Of a stretch of 64,000 nt of DNA, positions 1 through 11,899 are shown piece by piece. Source of the stretch: Mactra quadrangularis. Lineage: Eukaryota > Mollusca > Bivalvia > Venerida > Mactridae. A model generated the notes under the pieces. That model worked only from the letters and a program-made list of their open reading frames with translations, was not told the DNA's origin and ran no database searches. Location of the stretch: the NCBI GenBank assembly GCA_025267735.1, contig CM046294.1:36797222-36861221 (forward strand), given 5' to 3'. The position numbers and the translations under genes are program-made. Position 1 is the stretch's first letter, and each line of letters begins with the position of its first letter.

Positions 1-208
1 ACATCTTTAATACTATTGCTGTTATCAATAAATTCAGAATCAATACCTTCAAAGATATTGTACAGTGTTGGTCTATTGAATGAAGAAATAATATAATAAG
101 ACTAAAGAGACTCTTCTTGTTTCGTTTTTGCTTTTACTGAAATAAAATTATGTTGGAATATGATTTTGTAAATTGGATTTTACGCTGCACATCATTACAT
201 TTTAAATG
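1..208. repeat. left arm of a long inverted repeat pair
   Basis: The segment is the reverse complement, with scattered mismatches, of 4640-4927. Matching landmarks are the GCTGTTATCAATAAA block near the outer end, a run reading AATAATATAATAAGACTAAA, and the inner block ending in CGCTG...ATCATTAC. The right copy has about 80 extra bases in the middle. The outer end may lie before the window. It may be the terminal repeat of a ~4.9 kb element or two opposite copies of one dispersed repeat; no transposase was found between the arms. Confidence 0.65.
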
Positions 209-285
209 GTTATTTTCGGGCACTATGTATTTGTAATATTACTTTATGTTGGCTATAAAAGTATATTTGATGCCAAATAAAGAAT

Positions 286-320
286 ATGCTATGCTATGCT
301 ATGCTATGCTATGCTATGCT
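286..320. repeat. (ATGCT)7 microsatellite
   Basis: Seven perfect copies of ATGCT follow directly after CCAAATAAAGAAT. A polyadenylation-like AATAAA followed by a short tandem tail is how many invertebrate LINEs end, so 209-320 may be a LINE 3' tail; that part is inference. A reading frame runs through it only because the repeat lacks stops. Confidence 0.85.
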
Positions 321-948
321 TTTTACTAATTTAACCAACTTTCCTGGGCATGCTAATCTGTTTAACTTCTACAAATTTATCCTAACTTACAAGTTTGTTC
401 ATATAAACACAGGCAAGTCTTCGACCAAAGCGAAAAATACCTGTACATTGACATGTCAGTTTAATATAAAATTACCATAAAAATAATACTGCAGTATATC
501 AAACGTGATATTATAGTCATTTAATATATAGACATGGAGTATCATACATTCATATGATACTTAAGACATATGTTAGCTGTAAAGCATATGGATAATTTTA
601 TAGCATCTTTAGCTTATTTTTTCCAATTTTTAAGCTTTTTGTATATAATATTACAAATTTATATTTTAGCAAAGGAAGTTGTAAGTATCTAATTTACCTT
701 AAAATTTGTAGTATAATGTATGACTCACTAATCTTATTTTTACGGTTAGAAATTTGATATGAACCTCAAAAGTTACGATTCATACCGATACTTTTACAGT
801 CACTATACCTAACTTTTAAGGTCAATAGGAAATACATTTTTGTATATAGAAAAGTTTGCTTATTAACTGGGTTCTCTCTAGCTCTGGTTGTTATTTTTCT
901 TGTCTTTGGTTATGTCTTTAATTCTTGTAGTTTATCGTTATAACTGGG
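321..948. other. AT-rich spacer, no gene seen
   Basis: No coding similarity, RNA gene or clear repeat was recognised on either strand. Confidence 0.5.
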
Positions 949-2007
949 TTAATGTGAGTGAAATAAATTTGTAAGAGACATATGGACATCAAATAATGTA
1001 TAAATGGTGGCATCGGACAAATCAAAACCTCCAGTATGATAGTAGAAAATTGGTAACACAGTGGTGGGATTTCTAAATAATTTCGCCATGATTAGGGAAA
1101 ATTGGTAACAATAAGTACCAAGCTGAATTGTTAAAGCTTTAATTTCAGTAAGAATAAGTTCAATTAATTTAAACATGCTAGGATCAATAAGGAAACTATG
1201 TAGGGATTTTAATATTTCTTCATTCTGAATATAATTTTCATTCTGTAATGACATGAAACTCGTCTCCTAATATATGACAATTTATACATGTAGGTGTGGA
1301 TCTTTGTTTGTTCCATCTAACGTTTTCAAAATGTAGTCTATGAGAACACAGTTTAAGTCTATAGCCACAAAATATCTAAATCTTAAATGTTGAAATGTTT
1401 TTGAATATGACTAAAACTAAAATTTGATATATTCATGTAAAATAATGCTCTACTTGAATTAGCTAACCTATGTTCAAACTTTGCATTAAATTATCATATA
1501 GTATGGGTTTAACATTGCTTAAGATATATGAACATTACCAATATCTTGAAAAGTACATGCATCATAAAAACCAAGGATAGGACAAAAATGAATTCAACAA
1601 AGAACACAAGTTGGGTTTATTAGGGTACAAATCTCTGTTGTTTTAATTTATATCAGTTTGCAATAATTTTACCCAATAGTTTACTATAATAATATTATAG
1701 AATTTAGTATTCTCTGAAATCCTGCCTCTTTTTTTTAAATCATAACCTTAGTTTTACTAGTGTGTACAACTGATTTCCATAACTTACAATAATCTTCAAA
1801 AACATGTATACTTAGTTGTAACTCCTCTCTACAATTAGCGAAAATAACTATGTCGTCAGCATATAAAATATAAAATATGTTAAACATATCAACTTTTATA
1901 CCAGCAAGATCATTACTAATAAGCATATCCTCGATTTCATTAAAAAATTGAAAATAAGATAGGCGTAATACAGTATTAAGTACAAATGTATGTGATTTAT
2001 TATACAA
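949..2007 (-). pseudogene. non-LTR retrotransposon (LINE) remnant: reverse transcriptase and C-terminal region
   Basis: On the minus strand, 2007 to 1735 encodes about 90 residues typical of the palm of a LINE reverse transcriptase: the catalytic YADDIVIFA motif preceded by a hydrophobic strand and followed by ...SKTKVMI. Further downstream (1360 to 949) the three frames together show the usual C-terminal features of these polymerases, an HRL-type segment, a CINC pair and a GDEFH-like zinc-binding patch, then a helical tail. Between 1735 and about 1360 the frame is closed. The fingers region, the endonuclease and any ORF1 are missing, so this is a truncated, dead copy. A clade cannot be fixed by eye; Jockey/CR1-like is the best guess. 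Confidence 0.75.
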
Positions 2008-2879
2008 TGTTAAACAAAGATATTATCAAATGTTTCTTATTACTGTCCAGCCAGTCGAACGGTTATTAAGAATTCTTGTAAATAGTTTTCTTAACAAACT
2101 CAATGAAGTTTCGACCCTGAAAATGTTTACTTCATGTATACTACCATGTTTGTGTAGAAGTATAACAAAACCCTCAGACTAACTTCTTGAAAAAATATCC
2201 ATCTTTAAAATTTTTATCAAAATGAGATAATATGTATAGATACAAAAATGCCTTCCATGCAAACAGCACATGTCAGGGCACCTGAGTTATTACTATACAA
2301 TTGTATTATAGCTAAGTTTAAGACAAACCAGCTGATGCGTTTTGCAATGTTGATATGGGAGCATTACCACCTTGTAACAAGTGTTTAGTACAGAAAAGCA
2401 AGAAATTTGATAACCTGGTAGTTATTCAGAAAAATGTCCACAATTCTAATCCTTACATACCTCCCGTTTCAGAATAGTTTGGTCAGACGAATAATGATGG
2501 GTATCTTGAACCTTCATGTTTAAAGGTAACGTTCTTCAATCTAACGCTTATGCTGACGAAGAACAAGATAAAGATATATCTACAGATGTTGAATTTGATA
2601 AACTCATGGAGTGGATAGATGTATTAAACGATTGTTGAGATATTGGACATGTATAAATTTATACTATTAAATTTGCGAGTTTCCTGTTTTGTGGAAGAAA
2701 CGGCGCAGCTTTGAATAAATCTTTTGTTTGACGCTGGAGCACATATATACCGGCATATCAACTTGACAATTCATTTTTGACAAAGCCTCTTGATATTTGC
2801 AAAAACTGCTAAAAATCAACAAAAATAGTAGGTTTTTTGTGTCTAAAAATAGTGCTAGATAAAACTAAAAGTAGAGCAA
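2008..2879. other. spacer, no gene seen
   Basis: AT-rich, no open frame of note. It may contain the decayed upstream part of the adjacent LINE, but no motif was recognised. Confidence 0.45.
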
Positions 2880-3215
2880 ACTCCCCGCAGCGGTTATTTC
2901 CCATTATTAAATCAAGAACCACTGCCACCACAAGTAAATTCGTCCCTCAGAGAGCCGAATATTTTTTTCAATAATTTCTACAAGTTTAGCCTTTTTGTTG
3001 TAAATTATGATGTTCAAAGTACATACATGTATAGATAAAAAAGAGTTTTTTAATAATTTGTAAACATAACAAAGCATGACGTAAGCACTATAAGGAGAGT
3101 TTGGGCATTCTATAAATGGATGGTATTACTAGCGTCACGTGATTTACGTGGTGGCAGTGGATAAAGTAGCAAAGCGTGACGTAAGCACTGTGAGGAGTTT
3201 GAAAATAGACACGTC
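2880..3215. repeat. dispersed repeat, copy 1 (CGCAGCGG / GACGTAAGCACT family)
   Basis: It begins with CCCCGCAGCGGTTATTTCCC and contains two partial copies of AGCAAAGCGTGACGTAAGCACT...AGGAG (around 3072-3105 and 3170-3205). The same two blocks recur close together at 24119-24215, so this is a repeat family. The internal duplication and the AGTAGCAAAG block are seen directly; the class of element is unknown. Confidence 0.65.
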
Positions 3216-3650
3216 AAACCGGAAAATCGAGTTTGATTCTCGACGTGAAGTAAAATATTTCTGCTCTTTACTGAATCGAATATAATGCCTCTGTCACATG
3301 ACTGTAACTGCTGTATTATCATGGGGGATCACATACGTGCAACCTTCTTGCCATTTTTGAATATTCACCAAGCATGCGTTCTTTGTTTTCGAAATAATAC
3401 CCATAAACAGCATACTCACCCAATTCTTATATTTTACATTATGCAGAATAAAACACTTCACGTACTTCACATTTAATTTCGAGAGATACTGCGATCTCTC
3501 TGCGCAATTCACAAGAACGGTGACAAATTGTTAGTTACAATAATTAGAATCTTATAGAAATTACTGCACCACAAAGTATCACTTGAGAGCTATCAGAGAC
3601 ATAGGTAAAAAATAATACGTGTCTGGTCACGCTATCTACCGAAGGTACGC

Positions 3651-3678
3651 TGACCGCTTCAAAGGGAGCTACGAAGCG
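3651..3678. repeat. short inverted repeat
   Basis: ACCGCTTC and GAAGCGGT flank a 12-base spacer. It lies upstream of the Helitron terminus and may be part of that element's body. Confidence 0.45.
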
Positions 3679-4137
3679 GTGTAATATGGGAGAACATATG
3701 CTCGGTCCATTTTTTCACAAGCAAGCTCAATATGTACCAGTGAGCCCTGAGAAGCTTGCTGATGTTTTCTATACGCTGACCCAACGGTCTGTAATGATTG
3801 GACACAGTTGTTAGACAGATCAATATTATTCATGTAATTATTTCAGGTTTCATGTTGAAAGGGATTAAATATCGAGAATTCACTTTTGAAATGAAAATAC
3901 AAGCTCGGGTGACCAAGTTTCATAACTCCATGTTACATTTTCACAGTCTTCAGTCCTTTTAGAACTTAACAAATCCAGATTAAACTTATACTCGCAAAAT
4001 CATATCTCCGATACTACACAATTATCAATTTCAAACTTCCTACAAATATTTTGCAATCTCTAATGATCATGCAAGTTTCATATGGCTTTTAAACATGCCT
4101 GTTTCGAGGAACAGTTTCGAGAACTGTTATTACCTAA

Positions 4138-4166
4138 AGCCCGTGCTTGCACGGGCTCACATCTAG
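4138..4166 (+). mobile_element. Helitron 3' terminus
   Basis: A perfect hairpin (arms AGCCCGTGC and GCACGGGCT, loop TT, 4138-4157) is followed after five bases by CTAG and then T. A GC-rich hairpin a few bases before a CTRR end, inserted next to T, is the signature of a Helitron 3' end. The body would lie to the left. No TC 5' end or Rep/helicase coding was recognised, so this is a non-autonomous or truncated copy with an undefined left boundary. Confidence 0.7.
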
Positions 4167-4189
4167 TACGTATATAAAATAATAGGTTG

Positions 4190-4385
4190 TGTATTTTCTA
4201 TTCGTTTGGCGTTTGTCAAATCATGCGGTTCAAGGTTCAGCCCCGGTTTTGGCTGGTCATGGTCCTTGAAAAATTGCCTTATGGCCTTTAATCCCCAATA
4301 TGTAGCGAAGTTACCAGCTCCTTAGGTAGGGAAGGTAGACACTTGTTAGAATATGGTCCAGGAAAAGTTTCTAAACGAGTTGGTT
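4190..4385 (+). mobile_element. diverged SINE, family A
   Basis: The segment from about 4300 (CTCCTTAGGTAGGGAAGGTAG ... GGTCCAGGAAAAG) resembles the body of the full SINE at 10611-10904 (GGAAGGGTAGGTGAG ... GGTCCAGGAAAGC). The part before it has a weak B-box-like GGTTCAGCCCCGG. It is old and mutated; the family assignment rests on these blocks only. Confidence 0.4.
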
Positions 4386-4639
4386 GATGTAAACTAATGA
4401 ACAAATATTACGCATATGTTGATCTTGGTTTTACGACTCATTGTTATATAGTTTGGTTACTCTTTTATGAATACAAATATTTTACTTTAACAGTCATTGA
4501 GTAAATAAAAGTATCAGGTTTTGACAGTTCTATGCATTTGACACGTAAGGATAAGATGCTAAACCGATTAATGTTAAAGAAACAAGTCCGGGAAAGTTGG
4601 TTAAAAAAGTCTGCCGCCGCACATAACCTTTTAAAAAGT

Positions 4640-4927
4640 AATGATATACAGCGTAAAATCTAAATTACAAAATCATATTCCAACATGATTTTATTTCAGT
4701 AAAAGCAAAAACAAAACAACAAGAGTCTCTTTAGTCTTATTATATTATTTCTTCATTCAAAAGACCACCACTGCACAATAACCAAGGTCTTCAAATGTTA
4801 TGACATAATACTGTCAAACCGAAAACAAAATCGGTGCTTTCAGCGCTTTGATTAACATTTCTTAACAATATCTATGAAGGTATCGATACTGCATTTATTG
4901 ATAACAGCAAAAATACTAAAGACATGA
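4640..4927. repeat. right arm of the long inverted repeat pair
   Basis: Inverted partner of 1-208, with the same outer GCTGTTATCAATAAA block (here as its complement near 4895-4910). About 80 bases in the middle (near 4760-4850) have no partner in the left arm. Confidence 0.65.
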
Positions 4928-5532
4928 GTCTCGGGTATCATTTGATATCAATATTGCAATCCTATCGTTAGATTTGAGCAAAAAAATCAAGTTTAATCAC
5001 CAAATAGAAGTTATTACTTGAAAATAGCGGTTGCTATGGCAACGGTTTTTACATACAAAAATAGTACTTCTGTCATAAAAATAATTTTGAATATGAATGA
5101 GTAGACCTTTCTTAAATATTTTGTAACAAAATAAATGTATTATTTCTCAAAAATAAGGTTTGAAAATTAAAAGATATGCATGAAATTAAAAAAAAATCAA
5201 TATTTTTCAGCATTTTTTCATATTTTTTCGGTTAATTTCATGAATTAAACTGTATTTTAGCGGATAGCGTTAAAATATACATATGTTTCTAAAGGTCAGT
5301 GTCTCAGCTTTGATATGACACTGATTATATTATTCTAGCCTAATGCTTGTGTAAGTTATTAATGATTTTACAAACACCGACAATTTCGACAAAAAACAAG
5401 GGGTTTCCATGGAAACTGTGACATTTTAGGTAGTGCGCAAGAGTTTATTTTTGAGAACAACGCGGATTCTGATTCAGTGGACCCTACGGAACAATTTAGC
5501 ATAGGTGGCAAAAAGTCTAGAGGGGGGTGCAT
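4928..5532. other. spacer, no gene seen
   Basis: No coding or structural signal was recognised. Confidence 0.45.
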
Positions 5533-5742
5533 GGTGGACCCCTTTGGCCCCCGTACTAGTACTCATCTACCCTTCCACATGGCCGGAAACTTCTCCATAT
5601 TATCTTATCAGCGGAAGAAAATCAACATAAGTTTGCATGGGAGGGTATAACCATATTGGGTGGGATTCGAAGCCGTACCCCCCTCGGGACACTAGCCTCG
5701 AAATCCCAGTGTGCTACAAACTGCTCTACCGATCTGGGTTTT
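5533..5742 (-). mobile_element. tRNA-derived SINE, family A, 3' truncated
   Basis: Minus-strand copy of the SINE defined at 10611-10904. The tRNA head lies at the right (B box near 5660-5680, A box near 5715-5735) and the body block CTTCCACATGGCCGGAAACTT lies to the left. The GGCGTTAA-type tail is missing. Confidence 0.7.
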
Positions 5743-5974
5743 GTGCTTAAGTAAGAGAGGCAAACTTTAAATAAAGCATTTATTTAGTGCTGTCAGCGCT
5801 TTGATCTTTGCTAATCGGCTATAGCAGTACACGTATTTATAAATATTGAATTCCCAAATAAGGAATACCCCGACAAAATAAGTTTTACTTTTAATGAGTT
5901 ATACTTTTCTGGTAAATAATTACAGTACTGTTAAAAGCATGCCAATTATTATGTCGTATAATGCAGCGGGCATG

Positions 5975-6180
5975 AACGAATGGTTTCGACGTTGAACTGG
6001 TAATCATTGGATAGCCAGCTCCGCATTGGTTCGAATCCCATCTAAAACCTAACCCGTTGTTTCCTTGAGCAAGAAACTTTACCCTACTCGCTCAGTACTG
6101 GGGAACCAGGAAACAGACTCGAAAGTGGTAAATCTAAGTTGTAAGAACTTGTTTTACGATCGGGCTTAAATAGATTAATA
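5975..6180 (+). mobile_element. tRNA-derived SINE, family C
   Basis: A tRNA-like head with B box TTGGTTCGAATCCCA is followed by a body containing GTTTCCTTGAGCAAGAAACTTTACC. That body resembles the conserved cores shared by many metazoan SINEs (Nin/Meta type); the resemblance is from memory, not from a search. The 3' end is ill-defined, near the AATAATAAACG run. Confidence 0.55.
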
Positions 6181-6190
6181 TACTAATAAT

Positions 6191-7740
6191 AAACGATTGA
6201 TTGCTATACTTGTTAAACATCTATTTAATAGTTTGTATCATCACGAAAAGTCTAAACTTTTAAACGATGGACTAAACATGTAAACATCGTATTCACATAA
6301 ATGTCAGATTTAGTAAGCCAAGCCATACATTTCAATTTTAATGTTTACTAGTTATACGTTTTTTAGCTTCCAGCAATTAACAGTAACAGCTTTTAACCAT
6401 GTGCTAGTGACATCTGAATCGTTGACGATTATATAACATCCATGGCCGAACAAGATCTCGTTTCAGATGAATACAGTACATTCAATTTGACGAGACAATG
6501 ATTGAGCGATTTTTTGGGTAATTACGTGAGTATTTCAGAGTCATTAAGAATGACTTCGAACAAATTGTGAAGCCAATGCAAGTTGTATTGCTATTTGTTC
6601 CATAGGCCAATAATAGGTAAGAGAAATTGCGACGTTGTAACAACATGCAGGGTTTTCGTCGCAGCTCTAAAATGGGGCGATTCAAATCAAAGTTGTCCTA
6701 CACTCGCCTTCATATGAACTAGCGATAAAATTCATTTATAGCTAATTAAGGGATCCCACGTTTATTATTATGATTATGATTATGATTATACATGTTGAAT
6801 CTGAGCCCCCTCGAACTCCCTCTCCGTATGACATCCAAGAGTTTAAGGACACTGTCGTTGTACTAACCAAACTCTAGCACCTTGTAACTTATGGTGTACT
6901 TTTCACTATTTTAAACCAACTCTTCCGTGTGTCTCCTATTTCAATTCAAGGCCAATTAAAGAAAATAATGTTAATGCCACAAATAGGGATCAATCATCGC
7001 AAATCAGAGAGAACCAAATAAACAATTGAAAGCCTCTAAAATATCTGCTGAAAATCTGAGACTTTTTCCTTTATCTTGTTTGCGTTTATAGTTGATAATA
7101 AGTGATTTATTTAATAAGTGAACAATAAATAATCTATTTAGCTTACCCGAGGTCGGTCAACATCTGTAAATGTATATGAAGACGGTATTTTTAAAACAAA
7201 ATGTAAAATCCGCCACGTAAAAACGAAACGAAAAGTCAATTCTAAAGTCACTATTTATTTAAACACTATGAAGCTCACGTTACATAAATATTTGAATAAA
7301 AATTATTATTAAACATAAAAAGCCGACTCCAGATCTTTAATACGCGGCGTGTTTGACAATGAAACTTAAATATAAACGCACTTGTCATATTAATACGCGG
7401 GGGATTTCCCCGTCGCAGCCAATCAAATTTGGATTTACCTGTAAATAAAGACGTGACGTGAGTGTTAAATGAAAATAAGACTGACTCATACAAAAAATTA
7501 TTGTCTTTTGCAAAATAGTTCTGGTTTAACGTTTATGTTCGTTGAAGCGTGTATGGGATGAATTAAGTTTTCTATTTGGTTTAATTTACTAAAAAGCCTG
7601 TTGAATCACTAGTAAACATGTTTTTCTTTTAAAAAATGAGACTACAACGTTTATTGCGACATAATTCAATGGAGGCATTTTTAAGTTTATTTTTAATACC
7701 ACATATCAATACCACATATTTGAATCGTTAGATCTGTTTC
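6191..7740. other. spacer with short simple repeats, no gene seen
   Basis: It contains an (ATTATG)4 tract at about 6766-6790. Short open frames here show no recognisable domain. Confidence 0.45.
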
Positions 7741-7750
7741 TTTGTGTTTC

Positions 7751-7770
7751 GTTTGTTTGTTTGTTTGTTT
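7751..7770. repeat. (GTTT)5 microsatellite
   Basis: Five perfect GTTT units. Confidence 0.85.
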
Positions 7771-8307
7771 CGCGTCGTATTTCAAGAGTCAGGGTCACTT
7801 GGTACAGATATTTTACCTACTTTGGGAGCAGATACATTGTTTATATTCATTTGTTTGTAACAAGATACATTTGTATACTTCACAAAACTGTTATAAGTAT
7901 ACATGTATTTTTTGACTCATATCTTAGTAAATGCTTGTCCGATTTAAGTTAAATTTTCAACAAATATAGTCCAAGTATAGAACAACATTATATTGTAATA
8001 TTATAATATTATATTATATGTTTTAATACTGTCCACAGCGGCCATGTGCATTTTTTTATTTGCGCCAGTCAAAATTCTATAGTGCATTTAATGAATTTCA
8101 TCGATTCTCGGTTCAGCGCACTGGTTAGGTTATTTAAAAAAAACCTATGCAGTAATAATTGAAATATAGCCAAAAGCAGATGTACAAAATTTCGTTAAAA
8201 AATACTAGATAAAAAAAAATGTTATACGCAATTGAAATATATACTTATAACTTTTGTTAAGTGTATACGTTACTGAAATAAATTATCTGCTCTGTTCTGT
8301 TCCTAAT

Positions 8308-8540
8308 TTGGGAGCTGTAGTGCAGTCATAGGACGTGTACTTAGTGATTGAGTGCATGGTCCAATGTTCGAAACCCACTATGGGCACTGCTAATTTCCCA
8401 GAGTAAGAAATTGACCTACAGGTGTTCCATCAAATTCGGCTGTAACTGGCACTAAGAAGGATCACCTGTCTGAGGATAATTTCAAGGATCAGGGATTATC
8501 ATTAACAATATTGTAAAGTCTACTGAACACATAGATATGT
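8308..8540 (+). mobile_element. possible tRNA-derived SINE, family D
   Basis: A-box-like TAGTGCAGTCATAGG and B-box-like TGTTCGAAACCCA are about 50 bases apart, as in a tRNA promoter. Downstream is an unrelated body with CAGGTGTTCCATCAAATTCGG. No second copy exists in the window, so the call rests only on the promoter boxes and the lack of a tRNA fold. Confidence 0.45.
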
Positions 8541-9485
8541 AAGCAGACTTCAAACAGCACGTAACGTCTTTTATTTTTTCTGGGTTGTCAAGTACAGGAA
8601 TTCTGTCCTGCGAAATCAACTGCATTGTTTCACTCATTTAGGAACACGAATTCTGGTTTACAATTAAACCAATACATCATAAGTTAAAAACGTATTAAAT
8701 TTCTACAACATGCACTTATATGCTTAAAGTTAATAACTAAAACTGATTTAATTCTAGAAAGAAGCTTCCAAGTAAATAAAACATAATGAGCATTTGTTCA
8801 CCTAAACATTACTGAAAGACTATGGGCCCTGAGACATTCAGTTTGATACAGTCACCACTGATGACTTAATATTAACTTTTTGTTGAAATATTGATATGTG
8901 ATGCAAATTAATACTTAAATGTTATTTCCATACATAAGGACATTAAAGTCTATTCCAAGCATATACAGTCACACCCCGGGACATAACCAACTTCAAAATA
9001 TACCGTAATAGCCCCTGAGAACTGAAAATTTAATACCTCTTGAATTACGTCAAACTCCATGGAGAAGCTCATTAACAAAACAAATTTTTGATTTAGTCAT
9101 CTTTACATAGGGTAGAATTCATGTACAAAATTTTAAAAAGATGGGAACTCTTGACATGGCCATTTTGGTGTTCAAACATAGGCAATTTTCGCTTAAGTTT
9201 AAGACCTTGCTTAATTTAAATGCAGATTAAATACTCGGCCTTGCATGTCCCTGCATAGTTGCATGCAGCTGACGATATGCTATGATACCTTTATTTTCAA
9301 ATCAGAATTTTTAGAATGTCACTTGTATGATTATGGCATTAAAATACCCATTTTGATTATTTCAGACTATTTACCTGGGGCACATTATATGATTTACAAC
9401 AAAACCTGATAAGGATCAAGACTAAAGACATATATTAAGTTAAATGTTTATTCCATGGATAACCAGAAGATAGTGTTTTTCAAGT
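8541..9485. other. spacer, no gene seen
   Basis: No recognisable coding or repeat feature. Confidence 0.45.
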
Positions 9486-9489
9486 CCCT

Positions 9490-9562
9490 ACATACGGGTT
9501 GAGTTGTCCCGGCTTACGGGTTGAGTTGTCCAGGGTTGAGTTGTCTATGGGTTGAATTATCC
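9490..9562. repeat. short tandem repeat, GGGTTGAGTTGTCC units
   Basis: Four imperfect units of GGGTTGAGTTGTC, about 17-20 bases apart, ending in GGGTTGAATTATCCCGGG. Confidence 0.7.
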
Positions 9563-10598
9563 CGGGCCCTACAGAACCCACCAACATTTTTGAGCCATTA
9601 TAACTTTATAGCCCTACTGAATAGCTGTTTATAAATATTTTATTTAACCGTTTGTTGCTAAGTTCTGGTAAGTTTTCTTGAAGTTTTGTTATAGAGAATT
9701 ACAAAATCAATAATCATAATTTTAGAGGCTTTGGAAGATGAAATGCCGAGTTTATTAATTGTGGTGCATTAATGAAATGTGTCTTCTTCATAAATATTCC
9801 TTGGTGCATTGAAAGTAAAAGTTTTAAAATAATCAATCATTTGAGTTAAAATCAAATTTCCTTTGTGTCCAAACTTTTGGCGGGCACTGTATTTGTATTA
9901 GAAAGTGTTTGAGACAAGAATTTAAACTTTTAAACATAATACAATGACTATAATATTATACTCCACAATTTTATTCTGGCATGAATCATGTACCTATCAA
10001 TATAAACATGTAGCTGATTTAGAACTTAAAACCACTATATTTTCAGTTTTTTTTTTGTGTTTAACATTAAGATATTGGATTCTATAAATGTTTTTCTCCT
10101 TCGTGAGTCTTCAATTCCTATTGTTATAGTTATGTCTTATATGCTAAACAACACATTGTCAAGTAGAACCAAGAAAAGTTGCTTCATTCTACTTAAAAAT
10201 GACTTAAAGTCTAGAAATACACATATGGACAGATACATTTTGGAAATTCCAGTGGGGTCCGTACCGCCCTGACTCCCGCTAGATCTGCCTATGAGGCAAA
10301 TTCATCTTAGTGAACAAATCTGGATAGCAGTGGTTAAATATTGCATCAGTACTCCCTTGCAAGCTAGCTTTATAGCACCACTGTTGAGTGTCCGCTGATG
10401 ATCCTAGTGGTTGCTGATTCAGATTTCAGTTCTGACAATGGATTTTCATAGGGTTACATTTGGCGCACAATGTAAATAACACACAAGAGATTGTGTGTCG
10501 CATCCTAAGATTGTCCAACAGACATTTAAGCTACTAGATTTTGTGTTAAGGAGAGGTTTATGTAGCAAAGGTAAATAACGGCACTTCTACTCCAAGCC
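9563..10598. other. spacer, no gene seen
   Basis: A 71-codon open frame at 10057-10272 has no recognisable domain and is not supported as a gene. Confidence 0.4.
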
Positions 10599-10610
10599 AT
10601 AAAACTAGTC

Positions 10611-10904
10611 AACCCGGTTCGATAGCGCAGTTGGTAGCGAGCCGGGATTTGGATACTCGTGCCCGAGGGGGTGCGGGTTCGAATCCCACCCTGGGAGGTT
10701 ATACCCTTCCATGAAAATTTGACAACAATGTCGATTTTCCTCCATTGGTTAGATAATATGGAGAAGTTTCCGGCCTTGTGGAAGGGTAGGTGAGTACTGG
10801 TCATAGACAATGGTCCAGGAAAGCTAGGTTAGGTGCGCTAGACGCCGTGAAATAACCTAAATTGTGTTGATACGGCGTTAACTCCAATAAATATAAATAA
10901 ATAA
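10611..10904 (+). mobile_element. tRNA-derived SINE, family A, full length, with target duplication
   Basis: Reference copy for the family. The head carries A box TAGCGCAGTTGG and B box GGTTCGAATCC; it is followed by a body with CTTCCATGAAAATTTGAC and GGAGAAGTTTCCGGCC, then GACGCCGTGAAATAACC, GATACGGCGTTAACTCC and an (AAAT)n tail. A perfect 12 bp duplication, ATAAAACTAGTC, flanks it at 10599-10610 and 10905-10916, so the boundaries are firm. The layout resembles the molluscan V-SINE family known as RUDI, an assignment from memory. Other copies here are at 4190, 5533, 32630 and 42134. Confidence 0.88.
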
Positions 10905-11188
10905 ATAAAACTAGTCGGTGTGTCGACATGGTAGATTGTCCGCTTACGACTTAAGAGGTTGTATGTGGGTATGAATCTCAGTAAGGGCCATATATTTTTA
11001 TAGGGTTACAGAGAGTGGATATCGCATAATATCAAAAGAAGACAGTGTTTAAGGAAACCAATTCCTTGCCTAGTGTATTTATTTTCAGATTTATACAACT
11101 CGTGAACTATAAGCTTACTAATACCAAGGACCCTATATTGTAATATAGCCACATTATTAGTTTTCACGTGAAGTATATCATAGTACAT

Positions 11189-11496
11189 AGCCGCACGGCT
11201 AGCTTAGTTGGTAGCATGCAAATCTACTGATCGAGGGATCGTGGGTTCGATTCCCGGATGGCGCATACTTTCGTGGAGATTGATCATGAAATTATTTCTA
11301 CGGCCATTTTCCCTCCTTCCAATGATTTCTAATAATGTAGGGCAGTTGTCAGTCACTGACGAAAGTATGCGCTAAGTAGATGCTTAACAGCTAAATCCTA
11401 GGATTAACACTTTCCAGGAGGAATGACTAGGCTTAGTGACTGCCGTTTTATGACCTATACAATGTGTTTTTATGGCGTTAAATTCAACAAACAAAC
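11189..11496 (+). mobile_element. tRNA-derived SINE, family B, full length, with target duplication
   Basis: The head has A box TAGCTTAGTTGGTAGC and B box GGTTCGATTCCC. The body contains GTAGGGCAGTTGTCAGTCAC and CTTTCCAGGAGGAATGA; the tail is TATGGCGTTAAATTC then (CAAA)n. A perfect 14 bp duplication, ATATCATAGTACAT, lies at 11175-11188 and 11497-11510. A second full copy is at 40998 and a tail fragment at 39053. Families A and B share a similar GGCGTTAA tail, which suggests they use the same LINE partner (inference). Confidence 0.88.
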
Positions 11497-11873
11497 ATAT
11501 CATAGTACATTTACATCGACAGCTGTAGCTTACTTATTTTTTTTTTAAAAGTATGTCTATGTATGATGTAAAACTGAGACACCACTTGTTTGTAAAAATA
11601 TAAATCCACATATTGATAACACCAGTTGAAACTGAAAGTAAATTATCTTTACTTTTTAGAGAGACTGAACTAGTTTCTGTATCGTTCTTAAAGATTATTT
11701 ATTCCTTTTATGAGCATCTTATACGCTATGTAGGCCAATTTTCTATATTTAAATATAAGAAATTGCCATTCCTTTTCGTTGAAAAAGAATGACATCCTGC
11801 TTCATCGCTGACAAAAAGCGATTTTCATGATGAACAAGTTTTATGGTGTCCGTATTTTCCATTTAGGCAGTAG

Positions 11874-11899
11874 CTAGAGTTACGGTACCGTAACTCTAG
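11874..11899. repeat. perfect 26 bp palindrome
   Basis: CTAGAGTTACGGT followed at once by its reverse complement ACCGTAACTCTAG; no loop. See findings. Confidence 0.9.

Noticed and set aside
10611..11280. tRNA genes suggested by A and B boxes
   Set aside because: The heads are joined to conserved SINE bodies with tails and target duplications; none has a complete tRNA fold by eye.
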